NCBI GenBank assembly: GCA_032051265.1
Contig: DAMBYU010000002.1
Location: 62,001-126,000 of the forward strand
DNA from: Dryocola sp032051265
GTDB taxonomy: Bacteria; Pseudomonadota; Gammaproteobacteria; Enterobacterales; Enterobacteriaceae
Direction: 5' to 3'
DNA length: 64,000 bases
The translations under genes were made by a program, and so were the position numbers. Under the pieces are notes generated by a model. That model saw only the letters and a list, made by a program, of their open reading frames with translations. It was not told the DNA's origin and did no database searches. Numbering within the stretch: position 1 is the stretch's first letter; each line of letters starts with the position of its first letter. Below, piece after piece: positions 16,847 through 24,128 of the stretch.

Positions 16847-18247
16847 TTATCTCTTTTCACCGCGACTGGCGATCAGCTGCTGATACCAGAAGAAGCTTTT
16901 CTTACGTTTGCGCGCAAGCCCGTTTTGATGGTCAACGTAAACGAAGCCGTACTGCTTCTGGTAACCGTTGAGCCAGCTCAGCAAATCGATAAACGACCAG
17001 GGATAGTAGCCTCGTACGTCGGCACCTTGCCGCATGGCGGCTTCAATGGCGTCGATATGTATTTTTAAATAGTCGATGCGCGGATCGTCAACAACTTCAC
17101 CGTCGATAATGGGGTCTTTCGCGCCAAGCCCATTTTCGGTGATATACATTGGAATATCGCCGTAGCGCGCTTTGATCTGCAATATACCCTCGGTTAATCC
17201 CTGCGGGTAAATTTCCCAGTCCCAGTCGGTATAGACGCCGGTGGGATTACGGACAAATTTAAATAAATCTTTAAACCCGAACTCATGACCGCTATTACGC
17301 TCGCCGCTGTGATTGGCCTGCAAATGCGTTTGCTGATTATTGGCGGCGACGGTTTCGCGTTTGTAATAGTTAAGCCCGATAAAGTCGCAGATATTTTCTT
17401 TAAGCAATCGCTCATCGCCTGCGGCAAATCGCGGCACGTTCCACAGCGCCTGCGTTTTGGCCAACAGCTCAGCCGGGTATTCGCCTTTTAATACCGGATC
17501 GTACAGCCAGTGGGTCCAGATCCCATCGGCAAACGCGGCGGCCTGCTTATCTTCCAGCGAATCCGTTAACGGCGTATGGGTCTGTAAGACATTCACAAAA
17601 CCGATTGTCCCGGCAATCTGGCTTGCGCGAAACGCTTTAACCGCCGCGGCATGGGCAACAAACACATGGTGACAGGCCTGAATTGCGCGGGCAGGATCGC
17701 GCACCGAAGGCGGGTGGCTGCCGGTGATGTAGCCGTGACCAATAAATACCACGGTTTCGTTAAACGTTGACCAGAGCTTTACGCGGTCGCCAAAACGGGC
17801 ATAGCACAGGCGGGCATAATCAACGAAGGCCTCGGCGGTGGCTCGGTTCTCCCAGCCGCCTTCATCCTGTAAAGCCTGCGGCAGATCCCAGTGATAAAGG
17901 GTGATCATGGGTTCAATATTGTTTTCAACCAGGCAATCTATTAAATCACTGTAGAACTTCACCCCGGCTTCGTTGATTTCGCCGCGCCCCTGTGGAAACA
18001 GACGTGGCCAGGAAATTGAAAATCGATAGCTCTGCAATCCCTGTTCGGCCATTAAAGCTACATCTTCACGGAAGCGGTGATAGTGGTCGACGGCGACATC
18101 ACCGTTGGTGCCCTGCCAGGTATTACCGGACTGATGGGCAAAGAGATCCCAGATTGACGGGCCTTTGCCATCGGCATTGTGGCCACCCTCAACCTGATAC
18201 GCCGCGGTTGCGGCACCCCAAAGAAAGTGTTGCGGAAAAGCTGACAT
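16847..18247 (-). CDS. GH1 6-phospho-beta-glucosidase
   Basis: Family 1 glycoside hydrolase of 466 residues. The acid/base Glu164 is in STFNETVVF and the nucleophile Glu371 in YITENGLG. Ser424, Lys431 and Tyr433 (DLLSWLNGYQKQYG) have the same spacing as the phosphate-binding Ser-Lys-Tyr triad of 6-phospho-beta-glycosidases, so the substrate should be a PTS-phosphorylated beta-glucoside. No PTS permease is adjacent, so another locus must supply it. It occupies the ydgK-ydgJ interval that holds cnu and blr in E. coli. Two AscG-type operators lie upstream. BglA/AscB/BglB-like; the exact orthologue is uncertain. Confidence 0.88.
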   Translation of the reverse strand: MSAFPQHFLWGAATAAYQVEGGHNADGKGPSIWDLFAHQSGNTWQGTNGDVAVDHYHRFREDVALMAEQGLQSYRFSISWPRLFPQGRGEINEAGVKFYSDLIDCLVENNIEPMITLYHWDLPQALQDEGGWENRATAEAFVDYARLCYARFGDRVKLWSTFNETVVFIGHGYITGSHPPSVRDPARAIQACHHVFVAHAAAVKAFRASQIAGTIGFVNVLQTHTPLTDSLEDKQAAAFADGIWTHWLYDPVLKGEYPAELLAKTQALWNVPRFAAGDERLLKENICDFIGLNYYKRETVAANNQQTHLQANHSGERNSGHEFGFKDLFKFVRNPTGVYTDWDWEIYPQGLTEGILQIKARYGDIPMYITENGLGAKDPIIDGEVVDDPRIDYLKIHIDAIEAAMRQGADVRGYYPWSFIDLLSWLNGYQKQYGFVYVDHQNGLARKRKKSFFWYQQLIASRGEKR

Positions 18248-18279
18248 GGCTACGCTCCTTGAGTTGACTCGACCCGGGC

Positions 18280-18309
18280 AGTGTAGGCAAGGCCAGCGAG
18301 AGGCTGCAA
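18280..18309 (-). promoter_or_regulatory. Promoter of the GH1 gene
   Basis: On the minus strand TTGCAG (18309-18304) and TACACT (18285-18280) are separated by 18 bases. The -35 overlaps the operator at 18305-18318, consistent with repression by a LacI-family protein. Confidence 0.55.
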
Positions 18310-18331
18310 CCGGTTTCCGAAACCGGTTTCA
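18305..18331. promoter_or_regulatory. Tandem AscG/LacI-family operators
   Basis: Two 14-base palindromes centred at 18311.5 and 18324.5. The second, CGAAACCGGTTTCA, differs at one position from TGAAACCGGTTTCA, the E. coli AscG operator; the first is TGCAACCGGTTTCC. They sit on the -35 of the GH1 gene. No ascG-like gene is in the window; malI is the only LacI-family gene and has a different operator. Confidence 0.75.
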
Positions 18332-18472
18332 TATTTGCGAAGTGAATCACCCTTGCACGCTTAGCCACGATGGCGGGCAAGTATCCAACCAGCACGCTAC
18401 AACTAAACTTCCTGTTGTTACACTCCAGGGGATGGTGTCAAATAGGAGCGCCCATAAAAGTGAGGAATACAA

Positions 18473-19513
18473 ATGAGTGATAATATTCGTGTCGGTCTAA
18501 TCGGTTACGGTTATGCCAGTAAGACTTTTCATGCGCCACTCATCGTTGGCACCCCGGGGATGGAGCTTGCGGCGGTATCCAGCAGCGACGAATCTAAAGT
18601 CCATGCGGACTGGCCCGCAATGCCGGTCGTCTCCGACCCGCATCATCTGTTTAACGATCCTGATATCGATCTCATTGTGGTGCCTACCCCCAACGATACT
18701 CACTTTCCGCTGGCGAAAGCTGCGCTGGAGGCGGGCAAACATGTGGTGGTCGATAAGCCGTTCACCGTGACGTTGTCACAGGCCCGCGAACTGGATGCGC
18801 TGGCGAAAAGCCGCGGCCTACTGTTATCCGTCTTCCATAACCGCCGCTGGGACAGCGATTTCCTGACGCTGAAAAGTTTGCTTGCTGACGGCACGCTGGG
18901 GGAAGTGGCTTACTTCGAGTCGCATTTCGATCGCTTCCGTCCGCAGGTGCGTAACCGCTGGCGAGAGCAGGCGGGCGTGGGCAGCGGTATCTGGTACGAT
19001 CTCGCACCGCATCTTATCGACCAGGCCCTTAATCTCTTCGGTCTGCCGGTGAGTTTAACCGTCGATCTGGCTCAGCTTCGTCCGGGTGCTCAGGCAACGG
19101 ATTATTTCCACGCCGTGCTGGCCTACCCGCAACGCCGCGTTGTGCTGCACGGCTCGCTACTGGCGGCAGCTGAATCTGCGCGTTACATCGTGCACGGCAC
19201 CCGTGGCAGCTACATTAAATATGGCCTTGATCCGCAGGAGGATCGTCTGAAATCAGGCGAGCGCCTGCCGCAGGAAGACTGGGGCTACGATATGCGTGAC
19301 GGCGTGCTGACCCTGGCGCAGGGGGAGATAATGGCGGAACAAACGCTGCTGACCGTGCCGGGCAATTACCCGGCTTACTACGCCGCGATCCGCGATGCGT
19401 TGACGGGCCACGGTGAAAATCCGGTGCCGGCCGCGCAGGCGATTCAGGTGATGGAGCTGATTGAGCTGGGCATTGAGTCGGCGAAAAAACGCGCGACGCT
19501 GAATCTGGCTTAA
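18473..19513 (+). CDS. ydgJ: Gfo/Idh/MocA-family oxidoreductase YdgJ
   Basis: NAD(P)-dependent dehydrogenase of 346 residues. The Rossmann start IRVGLIGYGYASKTFHAPLI carries the GxGxxS/A nucleotide loop, and EAGKHVVVDKPFTVT holds the catalytic Lys of the EKP-type motif (here DKP). The C-terminal substrate domain includes GSGIWYDLAPHLIDQAL with the usual DxxxH. It matches E. coli YdgJ across its length. The substrate is unknown, probably a sugar or polyol. ATG follows GAGGAATACAA. The gene keeps its E. coli place near add, though accessory genes now intervene. Confidence 0.92.
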   Translation: MSDNIRVGLIGYGYASKTFHAPLIVGTPGMELAAVSSSDESKVHADWPAMPVVSDPHHLFNDPDIDLIVVPTPNDTHFPLAKAALEAGKHVVVDKPFTVTLSQARELDALAKSRGLLLSVFHNRRWDSDFLTLKSLLADGTLGEVAYFESHFDRFRPQVRNRWREQAGVGSGIWYDLAPHLIDQALNLFGLPVSLTVDLAQLRPGAQATDYFHAVLAYPQRRVVLHGSLLAAAESARYIVHGTRGSYIKYGLDPQEDRLKSGERLPQEDWGYDMRDGVLTLAQGEIMAEQTLLTVPGNYPAYYAAIRDALTGHGENPVPAAQAIQVMELIELGIESAKKRATLNLA

Positions 19514-19521
19514 GCGATCTA

Positions 19522-19554
19522 ACCCTCGGCTGGCTAAGGCGAGGGTCAGATTTT
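19522..19554 (+). terminator. Terminator after ydgJ
   Basis: ACCCTCG (19522-19528) and CGAGGGT (19540-19546) form a 7-base stem, followed by CAGATTTT. It lies between ydgJ and the convergent secretion-pore gene. Confidence 0.7.
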
Positions 19555-21268
19555 AACGCAGATTATTAAAGTTCCAGGTAAACGTCAGGCTAAAACGCCA
19601 GTCACGCTTATTGCTGTCGCTCGGCCTGTCGGCCAAAGGCCGGGCGCCTTCAACGGTCACCGTATAATGTTTATTATCACCCAGCATCACGCCCGCCGCG
19701 GCGGATGCCAGCCGCTGGTGACGATACTGCTGATTAAACCAGGTCTGCGCGCTGTCCAGCAGGACGTAAGGCTGAACGCTTTTCAGCCACTGCGCTTCTT
19801 TGCGTGCGTGGAGATAGCGCAACTCAATTTGTCCGCCGTAACCGTAATCGCCGCTTGCTTCACCGTCCGGATAGCCACGCCCAAAGCGCTGCGCGCCAAA
19901 AGCGACACGCTCAGCTTCAGGCAGATCGTTATCTGACCAGTCGCCTTCCAGCGAAGCGCTGAGCCGCCAGTTTTTGCTAAATATCCAGGCGGCCTCGGCG
20001 TTTCCTTTCCAGCGGGTAAAGCTGAGATCGGTTCCCTGGGCGGGCGAAGCATCGGCACCCAACGCATCGACTCCCTGACGCAACGTCAGGCGCGAACCTA
20101 AGCTTGCGGTAGCAAACTCCCGGTAACCGTTAACGGAAATCTCTGCAGCCGGATAACGCGCGTGCTGGTGCACCGAGGGCAAATCAAGCGTGTTGCCAAA
20201 ACCTTGCGCCCGCAGACGGTAATCGTTGCGCTTATCGACATAATCCAGCCCGGCGTTGACGCTCAGCTGTTTTTTACGTTCAAGAATTAGCGGGTAACTC
20301 AGCGCCATTCCGCCGGTATACTGCGTCGCTTTTTGCCGTACATCTACAGCGATACCCTGCGGCAGATAGAGCAGCGGGGTGTAATCGCGAGGATCTTCCC
20401 GATAAAAACTGCCCTTAAGCTGCAATAGCAGGCCGTTATCCGTCAGATACTGCTGATAGTTGGCGCCAAAGTAAGTTTTGCGCGTCTCCTTGTCTAACGG
20501 GACGAGCGTTGCCAGCCCGAGCTGATCGCCGTAGCTGGTCAGATTGCTCAGCGTCCCGTTGACCATCGCAAGGTTTTGCCCCTTACGAAAATCCACGGTT
20601 GAGGAGAGATCCCAGACGTGCGGCTGTTTAGCATCAACCTGCATGGTGGCTGCGCCATAGATGTTATCGGGTAAGCTGGCATTGGCCTCAACCTGCGTGG
20701 CGGGCGTGCGGGCCATCAGCAAACTGTAACGATCGAAGGTTGCCTGCCGGAGCGGTTTTTCCGCCATCATACGTTGCGCAAGACGGCTCAGGCGCAGGCC
20801 GGTATTGTCGTTTTCACTCTTTATATTGCTATGGGCAATATAACCCTCGACCAGCACGACACGCACCGTGTCATGCTGAAAATTCTCACGCGGCAAAAAA
20901 GCATATGACAGGGGATAACCGTCCCGCCTGTAGCGTTCGGTGATGGAGTTTGTCAGGGCGATAATTTCTGCAAGCGCCACTTTCTTACCCACCAGGGGAC
21001 GAAAAGGGGCGACCAGGCTCGGCAGAGAATAACGCGTGCCGCCAATGAACTGGATATGCTTCACCGTGACGAGCGTTTGTGGCGTCAGGTTAGTTTGTGG
21101 GGCCGCAATATTAACCTGTGGTGCCGCGCGCTCTGCATTGGGAGCGTTAGGGATATTCCGCGAAGGCTTCGCCGGGTTTTCAGGATCGATAAGCGTTGGC
21201 GCCATACCAGCATAGCTAACGCCCAGAGCAGCAGCATAAAGCAGCGCGGCGCTAATTCCGTGATTCAT
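19553..21268 (-). CDS. TpsB-type outer-membrane pore (ShlB/FhaC/HecB family)
   Basis: Precursor of 571 residues from ATG 21268 (AGGG upstream). A signal peptide (MNHGISAALLYAAALGVSYA) is followed by a Pro/Asn-rich linker. A POTRA-type region comes next (VKHIQFIGGTRYSL to VLVEGYI, about residues 68-145). The remainder is a predicted beta-barrel ending with aromatic-rich FSLTFTWNFNNLR. GAQRFGRGYPDGE contains the RGY motif of Omp85/TpsB loop 6. Two-partner-secretion pores export a large partner to the surface. Here the only adjacent candidate is the Gly-rich lipoprotein upstream on the same strand. The family is clear; the cargo is inferred. Confidence 0.88.
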   Translation of the reverse strand: MNHGISAALLYAAALGVSYAGMAPTLIDPENPAKPSRNIPNAPNAERAAPQVNIAAPQTNLTPQTLVTVKHIQFIGGTRYSLPSLVAPFRPLVGKKVALAEIIALTNSITERYRRDGYPLSYAFLPRENFQHDTVRVVLVEGYIAHSNIKSENDNTGLRLSRLAQRMMAEKPLRQATFDRYSLLMARTPATQVEANASLPDNIYGAATMQVDAKQPHVWDLSSTVDFRKGQNLAMVNGTLSNLTSYGDQLGLATLVPLDKETRKTYFGANYQQYLTDNGLLLQLKGSFYREDPRDYTPLLYLPQGIAVDVRQKATQYTGGMALSYPLILERKKQLSVNAGLDYVDKRNDYRLRAQGFGNTLDLPSVHQHARYPAAEISVNGYREFATASLGSRLTLRQGVDALGADASPAQGTDLSFTRWKGNAEAAWIFSKNWRLSASLEGDWSDNDLPEAERVAFGAQRFGRGYPDGEASGDYGYGGQIELRYLHARKEAQWLKSVQPYVLLDSAQTWFNQQYRHQRLASAAAGVMLGDNKHYTVTVEGARPLADRPSDSNKRDWRFSLTFTWNFNNLR

Positions 21269-21304
21269 TGTCAAACCCTTTATCACGCACTCAGGCAGAG
21301 TGCA

Positions 21305-21338
21305 AAAGCATGCTCCCGCAGGTATCCCGAAAGCATGC
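21305..21338. repeat. Duplicated AAAGCATGC motif in the lipoprotein-pore gap
   Basis: AAAGCATGC occurs at 21305-21313 and 21330-21338. Because GCATGC is self-complementary the two copies can also pair as a hairpin between the two genes. Confidence 0.5.
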
Positions 21339-21348
21339 GTGCCATGCG

Positions 21349-22647
21349 CTATTTTTTCGGCGTTAAAATATTACCGAGTGAACTGGTCAGGCCGCTTACC
21401 GGGCCCGTTGTGCCATTGGCTGTGGTGTTAGTACTGTTCGTGTTGTTAGTCGTCAGGGCGGCAGACAGACCGGTGGTGACGCCGTTTACGGTGGCGCCAA
21501 CGTTCGCAGCCAGTCCTTTTGCACCGACATCTACGGTGCCGGAAGCGTCAGCTGAGAGACCGCTGCTCCCGGATGCCTGCGCTGGTTTAACCAGACCCCC
21601 GACATCGGTTACAACCTGCCCGACATTACTGACCAGCTGTCCCGCGCCGTTAAGCGCAGGCGCGCTGCTGCTCACCTGAGTGCCTGCACCGCTAACGCCT
21701 GTGCCAACCGTTGTCAGCAGGTTGTTAACCGGAGTACCAAGGCCTGTCGCACCCCCGACCGCCTGGGTGGTTTTCTGTGTATCCGCCAGCGCGGTATTCA
21801 CCACGCCGGTGGTGGCCGTGGTAAGTTTCGTGACACCGTCACTTTGTATCGTTGAGGTCAGCGCGTTACCCGTGGAGGTGACCGCCTTACCGGTTGCATT
21901 GACTAAGTTGCCAGCCGTGCCAGTTACGCCATTAAGCGGAGAAGTAGCTGTGGTGCTGGCAAGGTTAGTGCCGATAGACGAAACCGTCGTCCCCAGCCCC
22001 GAGACGGTGTTTGTCGTACCGGTTAATGTCGTACCAAGGCCATTCTGGTTATTGGCATTGCCCAGGCCCTGCGTGATGCCATTGCTGACGGTGGTGACGG
22101 CGGCTCCGCTACCTTCGACAGCCAGAGAGACGGTTGAGGTAACGGGATTATTGCTCAGGGGGATCTGGCTGCCAACGCTTGTCAGCGTTGAGCCAAGGCT
22201 GCTGCCGGCGTTTCCGGTATCCTCGAGAATATTGTTGACGGCCGTATTGCTCGAAACGGTACTGGTGCCGCCGCCATCGCTTCCGCTGCCGGTGCCATTT
22301 CCACCGCCAGAGTTTCCACCGCCGCTCCCGTTACCCCCGCCCGAACCTGTGCCGCCGGAACCTGAACCTGTACCGCCGGAACCCGAACCTGTGCCGCCGG
22401 TACCCGAACCTGAGCCGCCGGTACCCGGACCTGAGTCTGCGCCGCCATTGCCTGCGGTTGAGCCATCGCTGCCGCCGCTCGCTCCTCCATCCGAACCCGT
22501 GTCCGTTCCGGCGTTATTTCCGGTGGTTGGATTATTTTTCGCCGTATTATGCGAGCCACCGCCGCCGCCGCTACAGGCGGAAAGGGAAATTGCAAGCAGG
22601 ACTGTCACCGCAATAGCGCTGAGGTGGTTTACGTTATTTGAATTCAT
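21349..22647 (-). CDS. Gly/Ser-rich collagen-like lipoprotein, probable partner of the TpsB pore
   Basis: Lipoprotein precursor of 432 residues from ATG 22647, chosen because GGAG is 7 bases away (only 1 base from the alternative ATG 22653). The signal ends in lipobox LSAC and is followed by GGGGGS. Residues of about 27-130 are almost only Gly, Ser, Thr, Asn and Asp, with heptads such as GTGSGSG. The rest (about 135-430) is low-complexity Thr/Val/Gly/Asn sequence with degenerate repeats (GLGTTVSSIGTNL, GQVVTDVGGLV), lacking any Trp or Cys. No TPS secretion domain (NPNG/NPNL-type) is seen. Similar proteins are annotated as collagen-like in enterobacteria. Function unknown; surface display through the adjacent pore is inferred. 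Confidence 0.8.
   Translation of the reverse strand: MNSNNVNHLSAIAVTVLLAISLSACSGGGGGSHNTAKNNPTTGNNAGTDTGSDGGASGGSDGSTAGNGGADSGPGTGGSGSGTGGTGSGSGGTGSGSGGTGSGGGNGSGGGNSGGGNGTGSGSDGGGTSTVSSNTAVNNILEDTGNAGSSLGSTLTSVGSQIPLSNNPVTSTVSLAVEGSGAAVTTVSNGITQGLGNANNQNGLGTTLTGTTNTVSGLGTTVSSIGTNLASTTATSPLNGVTGTAGNLVNATGKAVTSTGNALTSTIQSDGVTKLTTATTGVVNTALADTQKTTQAVGGATGLGTPVNNLLTTVGTGVSGAGTQVSSSAPALNGAGQLVSNVGQVVTDVGGLVKPAQASGSSGLSADASGTVDVGAKGLAANVGATVNGVTTGLSAALTTNNTNSTNTTANGTTGPVSGLTSSLGNILTPKK
21830..21842. other. matS site (MatP-binding, terminus macrodomain)
   Basis: GTGACACCGTCAC is a perfect match to the matS consensus GTGACRNYGTCAC. It lies inside the lipoprotein gene. matS sites are confined to the Ter macrodomain, which agrees with the nearby Tus/Ter site. 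Confidence 0.75.
22340..22435. repeat. 21-base tandem repeats in the lipoprotein gene
   Basis: About 4.6 copies of a 21-base unit (first copy 22340-22360, + strand CCCGAACCTGTGCCGCCGG then AA), with few changes between copies. Each unit is seven codons, so expansion or contraction preserves the reading frame and changes only the length of the Gly-rich heptad stalk. Confidence 0.85.
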
Positions 22648-23110
22648 AATCATACTCCACTGAATAAAACGCCGGACGGCGTAATAATTAGTGTAAGTTA
22701 ACTTTTCTCATCTACCAGAAAATAAGGGTTTTTTATATTGCTGAGCGGCGGGAAATAGTCCGCGGGATATTAAAGTGATAATTTTGGTTTTGTCGACATT
22801 ATATTTCATGTATATATTTTTATTTAATACAGCATGTTAAGGCTGTTTTTGCGGATATTTTGTTTTAAGCATGCTTGCATGCAGGAATTATGTATCAGGA
22901 TTCCGCCCGGGTAAGATTAATCTGAAGCTCAATTACCTGGCGTTAATAACAACCAAAGACCGCTTTAATTAAAAGGAATTAAGAAGCGATCAGCGTCATA
23001 ACCTTAGGTAATTAAAATGGATCTTTAAGCGGCTAAATCCGGCTCGCAAGTTATAAAAAATTGATGCAAAGTAGGGAAATAAAGTCATAGGTAAGAAGCA
23101 AGGGTATGGA
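22648..23110. other. 463-base AT-rich gap upstream of the lipoprotein and YfeH-like genes
   Basis: No gene is seen. The divergent promoters for the lipoprotein (-) and the YfeH-like transporter (+) must lie here. Two adjacent palindromes, AAGCATGCTT (22867-22876) and TGCATGCA (22876-22883), form a possible operator and share the core GCATGC with the duplicated motif at 21305-21338. Confidence 0.45.
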
Positions 23111-24109
23111 ATGGGCTGGTTGCAGCGTCTGAAAATTGATAATTTTTTACTGGTGATGATCGCCGTTGTGGTGGCGGCCTCGCTGTTTCCCTGTGAAGGG
23201 ATAGTCAAAACGGGTTTTGAATACCTGACCACGGCTGCCATTGCGCTGCTGTTTTTTATGCACGGCGCGAAGCTTTCCCGCGTGGCGATAGTGGCCGGGA
23301 TGGGGCACTGGAAACTCCATCTGGTGGTATTTCTCAGTACTTTTGTCCTGTTTCCCCTGCTTGGCCTGGCAATGGGTTTTCTGACGCCGACTCTTCTCAA
23401 CCAGCCGCTCTACATGGGCTTCCTTTATCTCTGCGCGCTGCCGGCGACGGTTCAGTCGGCCATTGCCTTTACTTCTGTTGCCGGCGGTAACGTGGCGGCG
23501 GCGATTTGCAGCGCCTCGGCATCCAGCATTCTGGGTATTTTCCTGTCGCCGGTCCTGGTTGGCGCCCTGATGAATACCCAGGAAGGTACGACGGATACGC
23601 TGCATGCGATCGGCAAAATCATCATGCAGCTGATGGTGCCCTTTGTCATCGGTCATCTGTCGCGCCCGCTGATAAGCCGCTGGGTGGAAAAACATAAAAA
23701 GCTCGTCAACCTGACGGATCGCTCATCTATTCTGCTGGTGGTGTACGTCGCGTTCAGCGAAGCGGTGGTGGAGGGGATCTGGCATCAGGTTAATGGCATT
23801 GCCCTGTTAGCGATTCTGGGATGTTCGATTGTGCTGCTGGCGATTGTGCTGGTGGTGAATACCTGGGCGGCAAGGCTGCTGGGCTTTAATACCGCCGATG
23901 AGATCACCATCGTATTTTGCGGCTCGAAGAAAAGCCTCGCCAACGGCGTGCCGATGGCAAACGTGCTGTTTCCTGCAAGCGCGGTAGGGATGATGGTGCT
24001 GCCGCTGATGATTTTCCACCAGATCCAGCTGATGGTCTGTGCGGTACTGGCGCAGCGTTATGCGCGCAAAACGGCAAAAGAAAAACGGCAGCTTAAGTCA
24101 GCATCCTGA
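23111..24109 (+). CDS. Bile acid:sodium symporter-like transporter (YfeH paralogue)
   Basis: Inner-membrane protein of 332 residues with about ten hydrophobic segments. Conserved blocks shared with E. coli YfeH include TTAAIALLFFMHGAKLSR, LPATVQSAIAFTS, GGNVAAAICSASASSILGIFLSP and TIVFCGSKKSLANGVPMAN. The family (SBF-like, TC 2.A.28) transports organic anions, but the substrate of YfeH is unknown. The ATG at 23111 has AGGG six bases upstream. It lies 19 bases from the convergent add end and is absent from this place in E. coli, so it is probably an acquired or duplicated gene. Confidence 0.85.
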   Translation: MGWLQRLKIDNFLLVMIAVVVAASLFPCEGIVKTGFEYLTTAAIALLFFMHGAKLSRVAIVAGMGHWKLHLVVFLSTFVLFPLLGLAMGFLTPTLLNQPLYMGFLYLCALPATVQSAIAFTSVAGGNVAAAICSASASSILGIFLSPVLVGALMNTQEGTTDTLHAIGKIIMQLMVPFVIGHLSRPLISRWVEKHKKLVNLTDRSSILLVVYVAFSEAVVEGIWHQVNGIALLAILGCSIVLLAIVLVVNTWAARLLGFNTADEITIVFCGSKKSLANGVPMANVLFPASAVGMMVLPLMIFHQIQLMVCAVLAQRYARKTAKEKRQLKSAS

Positions 24110-24128
24110 CCCGCCGCCGTGGGTAAGG

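Noticed and set aside
21680..22663. Proline/valine-rich 327-codon frame on the + strand
   Set aside because: It is the complement of the Gly/Thr-rich lipoprotein gene; low-complexity sequence keeps the opposite frame open. It has no ribosome site, and the minus-strand product has a lipobox and a good ribosome site.
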